DNA of 27,436 nucleotides from CAZWAP01 sp964632005 (GTDB taxonomy: Bacteria; Planctomycetota; Phycisphaerae; Sedimentisphaerales; Anaerobacaceae): assembly GCA_964632005.1 (NCBI GenBank), contig CAZWAP010000031.1, positions 1 to 27,436 of the forward strand, given 5' to 3'. Positions 17,615-25,187 of this stretch are shown one piece after another. The position numbers and the translations under genes are program-made. The notes below the pieces were generated by a model that was given only the letters and a program-made list of their open reading frames with translations, searched no databases and was not told where the DNA came from. The first letter of the stretch is position 1; every line of letters begins with the position of its first letter.

Positions 17615-18880
17615 ATGACCGAAGATAGGCTTTCTCCGGAACCAAACATAAAAAACCAGGGGTGGCGCGTAGCCTTTGCGGGCCTCGGCATCAATCTTGC
17701 TCTCGGCATCCTCTACACCTGGAGCGTAATCAGCAGGGGTATCCCCGAAGAATGGGGTTGGACGCAGTCTGATAAATCAATGCCCTATGCGATCGCTTGC
17801 TTGATCTTTTCCCTGGTTATGGTGCCCGCCGGCCGAATGCAAGACAAGCTCGGGCCCCGACTCGTCGCCACCATTGGCGGCCTCCTGGTCGGCGCCGGTA
17901 TGATCATCGCCAGTCTCACCACGTCGCCGATGGGCTACATAATCGGTTTCGGCATACTGGCCGGTGCCGGAATAGGCTTCGGCTATGCTTCGGCGACCCC
18001 CCCGGCCGTCAAGTGGTTTCCCGCCGCCAAAACAGGCTTGATAGCCGGAATAGTGGTCTCCGGTTTCGGCTTGGCATCGGCGTATGCGGCTCCACTATCG
18101 GAATGGATGATCAAGGCGCTCGGGCTCTCGCGTACCATATTCCTCCTCGGCATTGCGTTTCTGCTTGTCGTATCGGCCCTTGCCCAACTGCTCAAGTCCC
18201 CGCCAAAAGGATACATTGCCCCTGGAGACCAGCCCGCCCAAAGCCCTGCCCTCGGTGACAAGAAAGAGCAGTTCCTCCCGAGGGAAATGCTCCGTACGGC
18301 CCAGTTCTATATGATCTGGTTTATGTATGCTTGTGGTGCCGGCGCCGGCCTTATGGTTATTTCCGTTGCCAAGAAAATCGTCGCACTCGAGGCCTCCGAG
18401 ACGCTGGCCGTTATCGCCGTTATCGGGCTGGCTCTCGGCAACGGAGCCGGCCGAATCATCGCGGGAATAGTCTCGGACAGCCTTGGACGCAAAGTCACGC
18501 TCTTTGCCTTTTTTGTATGCCAGGCTGTCTTACTGGTGCTGCTCTCACGCGCACGGGGACAGAGCGTTCTCGCCTCCGGACCGGCCCTTATCATTATTAC
18601 CGCCCTGGTCGGGGCTAACTACGGCTCCAACCTCGCCCTGTTCCCGGCGATTACCAAAGACTACTACGGTATCAAGAACTTCGGTATGAACTACGGCCTG
18701 GTATTCACCGCCTGGGGCGTAGGTGGATTTATGTTGGCCAAGTTGGCCGGCGTTATGTACGACAAGTACCAGACCTTCAACGTCGCCTACTACGGGGCCT
18801 CGGCACTGCTGGTCACCGCAGCGATAGTAACGCTTCTCCTGCGACCGCCCCACCACACCATCCAGGCAGCCGATCTTTAA
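17615..18880 (+). CDS. MFS transporter of the oxalate/formate antiporter (OFA) family
   Basis: The 421-residue membrane protein has about 12 hydrophobic segments split by a polar central loop around residues 195-220. The first segment, WRVAFAGLGINLALGILYTWSV, and the loop GRMQDKLGPR are typical of OxlT-like OFA transporters. Members carry small mono- or dicarboxylates such as oxalate, formate or acetate. Its place 82 bases after acs suggests acetate or formate as substrate, but this is inference. AAAGGA lies 11 bases before ATG 17615. There is no strong promoter of its own; co-transcription with acs is likely. Confidence 0.8.
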   Translation: MTEDRLSPEPNIKNQGWRVAFAGLGINLALGILYTWSVISRGIPEEWGWTQSDKSMPYAIACLIFSLVMVPAGRMQDKLGPRLVATIGGLLVGAGMIIASLTTSPMGYIIGFGILAGAGIGFGYASATPPAVKWFPAAKTGLIAGIVVSGFGLASAYAAPLSEWMIKALGLSRTIFLLGIAFLLVVSALAQLLKSPPKGYIAPGDQPAQSPALGDKKEQFLPREMLRTAQFYMIWFMYACGAGAGLMVISVAKKIVALEASETLAVIAVIGLALGNGAGRIIAGIVSDSLGRKVTLFAFFVCQAVLLVLLSRARGQSVLASGPALIIITALVGANYGSNLALFPAITKDYYGIKNFGMNYGLVFTAWGVGGFMLAKLAGVMYDKYQTFNVAYYGASALLVTAAIVTLLLRPPHHTIQAADL

Positions 18881-19045
18881 GCTTGAATTCCCTAACGCGG
18901 ACTTCCCGGGCAGTGAGCGACAAAATGAACCGTGTTCTGCTATGTTAAAGGGCCCGTGAAGACCATCCAGGTTGGCCTCAGCCATCCTCCGCAGGACCTC
19001 CCAACCGGCAAAGCAGCAGTTGTGGCGTTAAACGAAAAAGCCCGG

Positions 19046-19075
19046 TTGACTTGGAGCGGGTCATTCGAGTACACT
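19046..19075 (+). promoter_or_regulatory. Candidate promoter upstream of leader ORF and Tat protein
   Basis: TTGACT at 19046-19051, an 18-base spacer and TACACT at 19070-19075 form a moderate sigma-70-like promoter. It lies 29 bases before the small ORF at 19105. The rest of the gap 18881-19045 shows no other feature I can support. Confidence 0.4.
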
Positions 19076-19104
19076 ACCACACTACTTCGTGCAGGATCAC
19101 TGTT

Positions 19105-19194
19105 ATGAAGACCTACGGGAAACCTCGGTTCATTATGGATGAAATGGGATTTCCTATGGCCAAGCTCAACAACCATCACTGGAGGAACGACTAA
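19105..19194 (+). CDS. Possible 29-residue leader ORF overlapping the next gene
   Basis: An open frame of 29 codons begins MKTYGKPRF and ends LNNHHWRND. Its TAA stop overlaps the next ATG as TAATG. AGGA lies about 8 bases before its ATG. The ribosome-binding site of the downstream gene (GGAGG) is inside its last codons, an arrangement typical of translational coupling. It has no recognisable domain. It could be a regulatory leader peptide, a small protein, or chance. Confidence 0.35.
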   Translation: MKTYGKPRFIMDEMGFPMAKLNNHHWRND

Positions 19195-20660
19195 TGTGCA
19201 CGCACTGTAACCGGCGCGAGTTTCTCGGAGCAAGCGCAATGAGCGGATTAGCCCTGGCTGCAGGCCACCTGGCAGCTGGGGGTCGCACCTCGGCCCAGTC
19301 GCCCTCACGCGATTTGAAAGTCCCGATTTGCGCGATCATCGCGGGCAAGCCGGGGGATCGCAGTTGGTCTCTCTCGGAGGCGGAGGTTGCCTCCGTGAAA
19401 AAACGCCTGGCCAAGGCCCAGAAGAATCTCGGCAACGTGGAGTTTGTCATCGGGCAGGCAACGACGGCCGAGGAGACGGCCCGGCTGCTCGAAAAGGCCG
19501 GGCCGGATGCGCCCGTCCTGGTGACCGCTGCGCACATCTTCGGCCTGAGCAACTTCAACAGAGACGATGCCGTAATGCCAACCGTTTTCAAACAGGGACG
19601 ACCAGCGGCCGTCTTTCACATCCCGATCCTCTCCGGCCACGACTGGTGTCTCGTGCAGCCGTGGCGCCAGCAGGGCAACCGGATCACACTCTTTAGCAGC
19701 AGCGACTACGACGATCTGGAACGTGCGGCGGCGCTGCTCAGGGTGATCCCCCTGCTGCGACGCAGCCGGGTGCTCGTTTCGCCGCCCTTCAAGGGCACGC
19801 CGGAATCCCACGCACCGGACCAGGTGAAAAGCCGCCTGGGCGTCGAAATGGTAGCAATTCCTGATGGACGTTACGACGAAGTCATAGCAAACGTGGACGA
19901 CCGCGCCGCCAAGGCCGAGGCCAAGCGCTGGCTCGACGAGGCAGAAGGCATCGTTGAGCCGAACAAGGAGGACGTCCTCAAGGCCGCGCGGGCCAGCCTG
20001 GCACTGGATCAGCTCATCGCCGAGAACCACGCTGATGGCCTGTGTGTCGGGACGTGTATGCGATGGTTGCGGCGAGGCTTCCCATGTCTTGGGTTTTCAC
20101 GGCTGAACGACCGGGGAATCCCTGCTGCCTGCGACGGCGATACGGACTGCCTGCTCACGATGCTGATCTTCCAGTACGCGCTCGATCGGCCGGGCTTCTT
20201 GGGCAATGCCGGGAGCGTTGACACTGCAAGAAGCGCCTTCCACCTGGCGCACTGCTCTGCCCCTCTGAGGATGGAAGGACCTGCAGGTCCACAGGCTCCC
20301 TATCTGCTGCGCCGACACGCTGAGATGCGAGGTGGAGCAGTCCCCGAAGTTCACTATCGCATCGGGCAGAAGGTTACCTTCACCAAGTTGGTCCACCTCG
20401 ATACACTGCTGGTATTCACGGGGACTATCATCGAGGTGCCGAAGGTACCCAAAGGCCAGGAGCGGGGTTGCCGGACGGAGATTGTCGTCCAGGTCGACGA
20501 CGCCGAGAGACTCCTGGCCAACTGGGGCGGCGGGGCGCTCGGCGACAGCGCCACCGACTACTACGCCTCTTTGCACCGCGTGGCCTATTACGGTGACCAC
20601 ACCCAGAGCATCCGTCACTTAGGACACCTGTTGGGCTTCAAGGTTATCCAGGAAGGCTGA
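19194..20660 (+). CDS. Tat-exported protein with L-fucose/L-arabinose isomerase-like fold
   Basis: The 488-residue protein starts with a twin-arginine signal: RREFLGASA at residues 8-16, then a hydrophobic stretch and an Ala-rich end near residue 35. The rest resembles L-fucose isomerase-like proteins. Key segments are an Asp-rich block after the central region (ACDGDTDCLLTMLIFQY), a following FLGNAG and AHCSAP, and a long C-terminal beta-rich part. I cannot identify the substrate; the family includes sugar isomerases and many uncharacterised exported forms. Export in a folded state would fit metal binding. GGAGG lies 9 bases before the start, which overlaps the stop of a 29-codon ORF. Context gives no link to acetyl-CoA metabolism. 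Confidence 0.7.
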   Translation: MCTHCNRREFLGASAMSGLALAAGHLAAGGRTSAQSPSRDLKVPICAIIAGKPGDRSWSLSEAEVASVKKRLAKAQKNLGNVEFVIGQATTAEETARLLEKAGPDAPVLVTAAHIFGLSNFNRDDAVMPTVFKQGRPAAVFHIPILSGHDWCLVQPWRQQGNRITLFSSSDYDDLERAAALLRVIPLLRRSRVLVSPPFKGTPESHAPDQVKSRLGVEMVAIPDGRYDEVIANVDDRAAKAEAKRWLDEAEGIVEPNKEDVLKAARASLALDQLIAENHADGLCVGTCMRWLRRGFPCLGFSRLNDRGIPAACDGDTDCLLTMLIFQYALDRPGFLGNAGSVDTARSAFHLAHCSAPLRMEGPAGPQAPYLLRRHAEMRGGAVPEVHYRIGQKVTFTKLVHLDTLLVFTGTIIEVPKVPKGQERGCRTEIVVQVDDAERLLANWGGGALGDSATDYYASLHRVAYYGDHTQSIRHLGHLLGFKVIQEG

Positions 20661-20699
20661 ACAGAGAGGCTCGGCATCGAACCGGCCCGTGGAGTGAAC

Positions 20700-20837
20700 T
20701 TATCGCGCGACGGCGATGGGCTTTTCTTCTTCGGAGAGGTTCTGGTAGGTTTCGGAGGATAGGGTCTCAAGTCGATCGCCCCGATGCATTCTCACAGCGC
20801 TATTGCTCCAAGCGTACAGCTCCGTCAACGGACCGAT
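20700..20837 (-). pseudogene. Orphan C-terminal coding remnant, unidentified
   Basis: The minus strand is open for 45 codons between an in-frame TGA at 20838-20840 and a TAA at 20700-20702. The translation has a natural composition, with a stretch reading RGDRLETLSSETYQNL and ending EEEKPIAVAR. The only ATG, at 20789, would leave 29 residues. I do not recognise the family. It lies downstream, on the same strand, of the deacetylase-tail copy, so it may be the end of a gene that once followed the deacetylase. Confidence 0.35.
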
Positions 20838-20914
20838 TCATTCCTCATCACTTCCAAAAAAGCCAAGAACCCGCCTTGACCTTCGCTCCGACGCACGAGC
20901 CCCGCCTGCCGCGG

Positions 20915-21106
20915 CTACTCGCGCATCTTATCCGTGTGAATAGGGAAGACTGTCGTCCGAACCACCCGTATCACCCTCTCTATCGCAGGCTCGACCGCCG
21001 CCTTTTGCTGGGCGCTGACCGCCAGCGCTCTGTCCCGCAAGCCCCCCTGCCAGTCCGTGCTTTCCAGCATCACGCCGCCGACCACCGCAGCAAACAAGCA
21101 AAGCAT
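20915..21106 (-). pseudogene. Truncated copy of the deacetylase gene 3' end
   Basis: Bases 20936-21083 are identical to 22178-22325, the last 148 bases before the final six codons and stop of the deacetylase gene. The open frame (63 codons from an ATG at 21106) contains the deacetylase segment VGGVMLESTDWQGG to VVRTTVFPIH. It then ends in TDKMRE instead of AHKAQQ. It lacks all catalytic motifs, so it cannot be an active enzyme. Confidence 0.85.
20936..21083. repeat. Direct repeat, copy 1 (148 bp)
   Basis: This is an exact match to 22178-22325, in the same orientation and 1242 bases apart. Sequence on both sides diverges at once. The two copies bracket the unknown gene at 21403-22035. Confidence 0.95.
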
Positions 21107-21323
21107 CTAACCTGTGAACAGGGTTAGCTGACGGGAGAGGAAGACGCCAATCACCCGTTTTTCGAAGCGAACTGGGCTCTGTCTGGGCGACACTGTTTGT
21201 CCCAGCCCTCTATCTCTCAGGAGCCACCACTTCGAATAGTATCCGGCAATCTTTGCCACTGGTGTGCGCATCCTCTTGTTGTATAAGGCTTTACGACGTC
21301 AAAAAATTTGTATGAAAAGCGTG

Positions 21324-21352
21324 TTGTCAAGAAGCATGACTTCAGTTACAGT
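21324..21352 (+). promoter_or_regulatory. Candidate promoter of the unknown gene
   Basis: TTGTCA at 21324-21329, a 17-base spacer and TACAGT at 21347-21352 form a plausible promoter. The -10 box lies inside the 19-base palindrome at 21344-21362, so a protein bound there would block transcription. Confidence 0.45.
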
Positions 21353-21362
21353 AACTGTAACT
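21344..21362. promoter_or_regulatory. Palindromic operator-like site
   Basis: AGTTACAGT-A-ACTGTAACT is a perfect inverted repeat of 9 bases per arm with a single central base. It ends 40 bases before the ATG of the unknown gene and overlaps its candidate -10 box. This layout fits binding of a dimeric repressor. No regulator gene is seen nearby. Confidence 0.6.
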
Positions 21363-21402
21363 TACAGTCACGCGGGCCTGTTTTTCAAAAGGAGGTATTA
21401 CA

Positions 21403-22035
21403 ATGGACCTTCGAACTCGCATAAAAACAATCAAGGCGCAGGAAATGGAAAAGGCTGCCCGAGCTGCAAGTCTAGGAAACATATCCGCTCTGGGCTTACA
21501 CACAAGGCAGGTTGAAAAGCTGGATAAGCTGGAGAGGGAATACGAGGAAATAGACCGCGCCCTAGCCGCAATTGAAGCTGGAACTACTGCTCCTCTTGAT
21601 CCAGCTAAGCCTCAATGGGCATCTGCCAAAAAGAGAGGCCAAATGGCCAGAGAAGAGTTTGTCCGTACCGCTCGGGAGAAAGGCTACGGACTAGAACACT
21701 ACAAGGGGGTCTTGTATACAAATGGTGCTGATAAGATAATCGGCATAGCCTATGCCTCCGAGCGTTGCGAAAAGAGGTGGTGGTTAGGACTTCCGCTCGA
21801 GGACTATCACGCATTTGTCTTACTGTGCGAGAACAAGCAGGGGCACGTCACCCGGTTCGTATTTCCCAAAGAGTTCTACAACCAACATCGGCACGACTTC
21901 TCGCGCAAAAAGGATGGGAGTGGGGTTGAATTCAACATCGCTTTGGCTGAGGGGCGCTATGTACTGAAGGTACCCGGACACCGCCCTGGCGTCTCCATCA
22001 ACATTTACATTAACAAGTTCCAATACCTCCACTGA
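21403..22035 (+). CDS. Unknown 210-residue protein with N-terminal coiled coil
   Basis: I do not recognise this protein. Residues 1-70 are highly charged, with a likely coiled coil around QVEKLDKLEREYEEIDRAL. Residues 75-210 look like a compact alpha/beta domain with YGLEHYKGVLYTNG, a Trp-rich KRWWLGLPLEDYHAF, then LLCENKQGH. No signal peptide or membrane segment is seen. An excellent GGAGG lies 7 bases before ATG 21403. The gene looks less GC-rich than its neighbours, has its own palindromic operator-like site, and lies between exact direct repeats, all signs of recent arrival. A nuclease-like or toxin-like role is possible, but I see no catalytic motif that proves it. Confidence 0.7.
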   Translation: MDLRTRIKTIKAQEMEKAARAASLGNISALGLHTRQVEKLDKLEREYEEIDRALAAIEAGTTAPLDPAKPQWASAKKRGQMAREEFVRTAREKGYGLEHYKGVLYTNGADKIIGIAYASERCEKRWWLGLPLEDYHAFVLLCENKQGHVTRFVFPKEFYNQHRHDFSRKKDGSGVEFNIALAEGRYVLKVPGHRPGVSINIYINKFQYLH

Positions 22036-22107
22036 TCACGCAAGTATCGGTCCCCACGACCTGTTCCGCGACGTCATATGCGCTTGTGGTAGTGCAAGTG
22101 AACGAAC

Positions 22108-22138
22108 AGCACCGGAGTCTACGGGAAGCCACGGTGCT
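22108..22138. other. Stem-loop between convergent unknown gene and deacetylase gene
   Basis: AGCACCG at 22108-22114 pairs with CGGTGCT at 22132-22138 around a 17-base loop. A second short hairpin follows at about 22144-22157. Neither is followed by a T-run in either direction, so termination is only a possibility. Confidence 0.3.
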
Positions 22139-22156
22139 TCGAGGTGCCGAGGGGCA

Positions 22157-23299
22157 CTACTGCTGTGCCTTATGGGCGTGAATAGGGAAGACTGTCGTCC
22201 GAACCACCCGTATCACCCTCTCTATCGCAGGCTCGACCGCCGCCTTTTGCTGGGCGCTGACCGCCAGCGCTCTGTCCCGCAAGCCCCCCTGCCAGTCCGT
22301 GCTTTCCAGCATCACGCCGCCGACCGCAGCCGCCATTTCGTGCTCGGTGTCGCCGCCGGTCAGAACGCTCCAGGCCAGCGCCCATGCCCGCACGGTATTA
22401 TCGACGTTGTAGCCGCCGCCCCCCGTCATAAGAATCGGCCTGTTAAAGCTCAGCAGACAGTTGACAACCTCGACGTAAACGTTATTGGTCAACTGTAAGT
22501 TCGCCAGCGGGTCACCGGCAAGGGCATCGGCACCAAGCTCGAAAACGAAAACTTCCGGATCGTATGCTTTGATCAACGGCGGTACTATCGCGTTGAACGC
22601 ACTGAGGTATGCCTCGTCGTAGGTCCCTACCGGCAGCGGTATGTTCACGCAATAACCTTCGCCATCGCCCGTGCCTATCTCGTGTTCAAAACCCGTACCC
22701 GGAAACAGGGTCTTGGGGCTCTGGTGCAGCGATATCGTCATCACGTCACGCCGCCCGTAAAACGCATAGGCCACCCCGTCTCCGTGATGAACGTCCACAT
22801 CGAGATACACAACCCTCTTGCCGGCCTCGGCCAGAACCAGACACGCAAGCGCAACGTCGTTTATATAACAAAAGCCGGCCGCCCGCTCGGCCCGGGCGTG
22901 GTGAAAGCCGCCCGACGGGTTAAACACAACATCCGCCTGGCCCGACAGAATGAGCTTCGCCCCCAATAGCGTCCCACCTGTGGCCAGGGCCGCGTACTCG
23001 TACATCCCCTTAAAGACGGGACAGTCCACCGTCCCGATGCCCATATCCAGGGCATCGATACCCCGGCGACCCGACCCCGCCGTCCGCAGCGCGTGAAGGT
23101 ATCGCGGGGTGTGAAACTTCTTTAGAACAAGCCGCTCAGCCGGAGCAGGCGCCACCTGTCGCCGCCCATCGCCTTCAAGCAGCCCCATCGACTGCAGAAC
23201 CTCCCGCAGCTGCCGCGACCGGTCTGTCGTGAAAGGACAATCCGCCGGATAGCTGAACTTCTCAAGCTCCGGTGAATGTACGAATACCGCTCTTGCCAC
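22157..23299 (-). CDS. acuC: AcuC-like zinc-dependent protein deacetylase (histone deacetylase family)
   Basis: The 380-residue protein has every catalytic element of the class I histone deacetylase fold. These are the histidine pair H133-H134 (GGFHHA), zinc ligands D169 and H171 (DVDVHHGDG) and D263 (GADALAGDPL), and the transition-state tyrosine Y297 (GGGGYN). Bacterial relatives such as Bacillus AcuC remove acetyl groups from the active-site lysine of Acs, and an acs gene is in this window. The start is GTG 23299, three bases after the stop of the upstream CoA-transferase gene, with GGGGTGAT just before it. It is the last gene of a three-gene operon. Its 3' end is duplicated at 20936-21083. 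The acetylpolyamine-deacetylase subfamily is an alternative, but context favours AcuC. Confidence 0.88.
   Translation of the reverse strand: MARAVFVHSPELEKFSYPADCPFTTDRSRQLREVLQSMGLLEGDGRRQVAPAPAERLVLKKFHTPRYLHALRTAGSGRRGIDALDMGIGTVDCPVFKGMYEYAALATGGTLLGAKLILSGQADVVFNPSGGFHHARAERAAGFCYINDVALACLVLAEAGKRVVYLDVDVHHGDGVAYAFYGRRDVMTISLHQSPKTLFPGTGFEHEIGTGDGEGYCVNIPLPVGTYDEAYLSAFNAIVPPLIKAYDPEVFVFELGADALAGDPLANLQLTNNVYVEVVNCLLSFNRPILMTGGGGYNVDNTVRAWALAWSVLTGGDTEHEMAAAVGGVMLESTDWQGGLRDRALAVSAQQKAAVEPAIERVIRVVRTTVFPIHAHKAQQ
22178..22325. repeat. Direct repeat, copy 2 (148 bp, inside the deacetylase gene)
   Basis: This is identical over 148 bases to 20936-21083. It codes for about 49 residues near the C-terminus of the intact deacetylase and stops six codons before its end. 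Confidence 0.95.
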
Positions 23300-23302
23300 C
23301 GA

Positions 23303-25186
23303 TCACCCCCGCTGCTGTTCCCCGCTCTTGTCTATGTCGTACGAGACGTTGTAGGCCTGCCCGTCGAATTCAGTGTTCACCTTGTAACCAGAGTTGTGAA
23401 AGATGGAAAGCATCGGCTTGTTGTTCGGCAGAACCTTCGCATAGAAGCGCTTCACGCCCCGTTGCCTGGCGATTTGCGTAAGATAGTCCAACATAAACGT
23501 GCCCATTCCCTTTTGCTGCCACTCGTCCTGCACGAGGAATGCCACCTCGGCTGCCTGCGTCCGCGGATCGACGAAGTATTGTGCGATGGCCACGATTTCC
23601 TCTCCCGAAGCACTCGGGACAATCCCCACCAAGGCAAAGTCCTTCTTGTAGTCGATGTTGACCAGCTGCTGTATGTGCCGGTGGTCGAATGCCAGGGTCC
23701 GCGTCATATACCGCCGCAGGACCGATTCTTCGCTAAGTGAATAGAGCATCTCCGCGAGCGCCGGCTCGTCCGTCGGCTTGACGGGTCGGAAGAATATCTC
23801 TGTGCCGTCCCGCAGCGTCGCGTAATGCTCGAACTCCTTCGGATAGGTCAACTGGTCCCACGCTAACTCGATCTGATCCTGGTGAATGTAATTCTTGGCC
23901 TTCGCGGCGCGCATCAATTCTTTTCTGAACTTCGGATGGGCGATGTTGATCAAATCCAGCACACGCTGCCTGATGCTATTACCGTGCAGGTAGGCCACGC
24001 CGTACTCGGTGACGACGTAGTGTACGTCGCCCCTGGTGGTGACGACCCCGGCCCCCTCTCTCAAGTGTGGAACGATCCTGGAGACCTGCCCGTCCCTGGC
24101 CGTCGAAGGCATTGCAATTATCGCCTTGCCCCCCCTGCTCCTCGCCGCCCCGCGGATGAAATCAACCTGCCCCCCGATCCCGCTGTAGAACCTGTGGCCC
24201 AGAGAGTCCGAGCACACCTGCCCGGTCAGGTCGATCTCCAGCCCAACGTTGATCGCCACCAGCTTTTCATGCGAGCTGATGATGTTGACGTCGTTGACAT
24301 ACTCGGTCGGATAGAATTCAAAGAACGGATTATTGTCGATATAGTCATACAGCCGGCGCGAGCCCATGCAAAAGCTCGCCACGACCTTCCCCCGGTTGAG
24401 ACTCTTCTTGGTGCACGTGATCGCGCCGCACTCTATCAGGTCTACGATCCAATCGCTGAACATCTCGGTGTGCACCCCCAGGTCCTTCTTGTCCCGGAGG
24501 AACTCCACAAGCGCCTGGGGAACTCGCCCGATACCGCACTCGATGGTGCTGCCGTCCTCCACGAGCCGCGAGATATTCTGCCCGATGGCGCGCAGCGTTT
24601 CGTCCGGTTCCGGCACCGGAACCTCTATCACGTCCTCATCCCAGGGAACCAGCACGTCGATGGAGTTTATGTGAAGAAAACTGTCGCCGAAAGTTTTAGG
24701 CATCCGGCTGTTCACCTGCGCGATCACGTACTTGGCGTTGGCCGCAGCAGACTTGACAATGTCCACCGAAACCCCGAGGCTGCACAGCCCGTTCGCGTCG
24801 GGCGGCGTGACGCTGATAAGCGCCACGTCGATCGGGATTCGGCCGGACTCGAATTCCTGCGGAATCTCCGAAAGGAATATCGGCGTGTAATCGCCCAGGC
24901 CTCTGCTAAGAGCCTCCCGCACGTTGTCTCCGATGAAGAAGCAGTTCAGCTTGAACTTCCCGTGCAAAGCCTCGTCAAGATAGGGTGTTGCCCCCATAGT
25001 CAATAGCGCGAGCACCTGGGCCTCGTGGATATGGCTCGAATGCTCTGCCAGAGCGTTGACTAAGTGCCGGGGTTGCCCGCAGCCGGTCCCTATGAAAATG
25101 CTATCTCCAGACCTGACGAGCTTCATCGCTGCCCCGGCCGTCTTAACCTTGTCCTTGTACCTCTCTTTCCAGTCGGATTCGTGCAT
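23303..25186 (-). CDS. Acetyl-CoA hydrolase/CoA-transferase fused to a GNAT acetyltransferase domain
   Basis: The 627-residue fusion protein has two parts. Residues 1 to about 440 are a family I CoA-transferase of the acetyl-CoA hydrolase/4-hydroxybutyrate CoA-transferase type. E241 in LGVHTEMFSD is the likely catalytic glutamate, preceded by ECGIGRVP and followed by FYSGIGGQVDF. Residues about 455-620 are a GNAT domain with the acetyl-CoA-binding QKGMGT at 558-563 and a late NNKPMLSIFHNSGY. Part one can move CoA between acetate and other acids; part two could acetylate a protein or small molecule. This fusion is known from other bacteria, but its GNAT substrate is not. ATG 25186 is one base after the Acd stop. 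The deacetylase gene follows after three bases, suggesting an acetylation/deacetylation pair. Confidence 0.92.
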   Translation of the reverse strand: MHESDWKERYKDKVKTAGAAMKLVRSGDSIFIGTGCGQPRHLVNALAEHSSHIHEAQVLALLTMGATPYLDEALHGKFKLNCFFIGDNVREALSRGLGDYTPIFLSEIPQEFESGRIPIDVALISVTPPDANGLCSLGVSVDIVKSAAANAKYVIAQVNSRMPKTFGDSFLHINSIDVLVPWDEDVIEVPVPEPDETLRAIGQNISRLVEDGSTIECGIGRVPQALVEFLRDKKDLGVHTEMFSDWIVDLIECGAITCTKKSLNRGKVVASFCMGSRRLYDYIDNNPFFEFYPTEYVNDVNIISSHEKLVAINVGLEIDLTGQVCSDSLGHRFYSGIGGQVDFIRGAARSRGGKAIIAMPSTARDGQVSRIVPHLREGAGVVTTRGDVHYVVTEYGVAYLHGNSIRQRVLDLINIAHPKFRKELMRAAKAKNYIHQDQIELAWDQLTYPKEFEHYATLRDGTEIFFRPVKPTDEPALAEMLYSLSEESVLRRYMTRTLAFDHRHIQQLVNIDYKKDFALVGIVPSASGEEIVAIAQYFVDPRTQAAEVAFLVQDEWQQKGMGTFMLDYLTQIARQRGVKRFYAKVLPNNKPMLSIFHNSGYKVNTEFDGQAYNVSYDIDKSGEQQRG

Positions 25187-25187
25187 C

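Larger units (their letters stand above)
20661..21402. other. Rearranged intergenic zone with gene remnants
   Basis: This 742-base stretch has no complete gene. It holds a minus-strand coding-like remnant (20700-20837), a minus-strand copy of the deacetylase gene's 3' end (20915-21106), two imperfect hairpins (21107-21127; 21186-21213) and the promoter and operator region of the unknown gene at 21403. The mix of fragments suggests past insertion or recombination here. Confidence 0.6.

Noticed and set aside
20876..21127. Plus-strand open frame of 83 codons across the deacetylase-tail copy
   Set aside because: The matching frame also exists opposite the intact deacetylase gene, so it is only the reverse strand of that coding tail.
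23882..25006. Plus-strand open frame of 374 codons opposite the CoA-transferase gene
   Set aside because: Antisense shadow of a well-supported gene; no recognisable domain.
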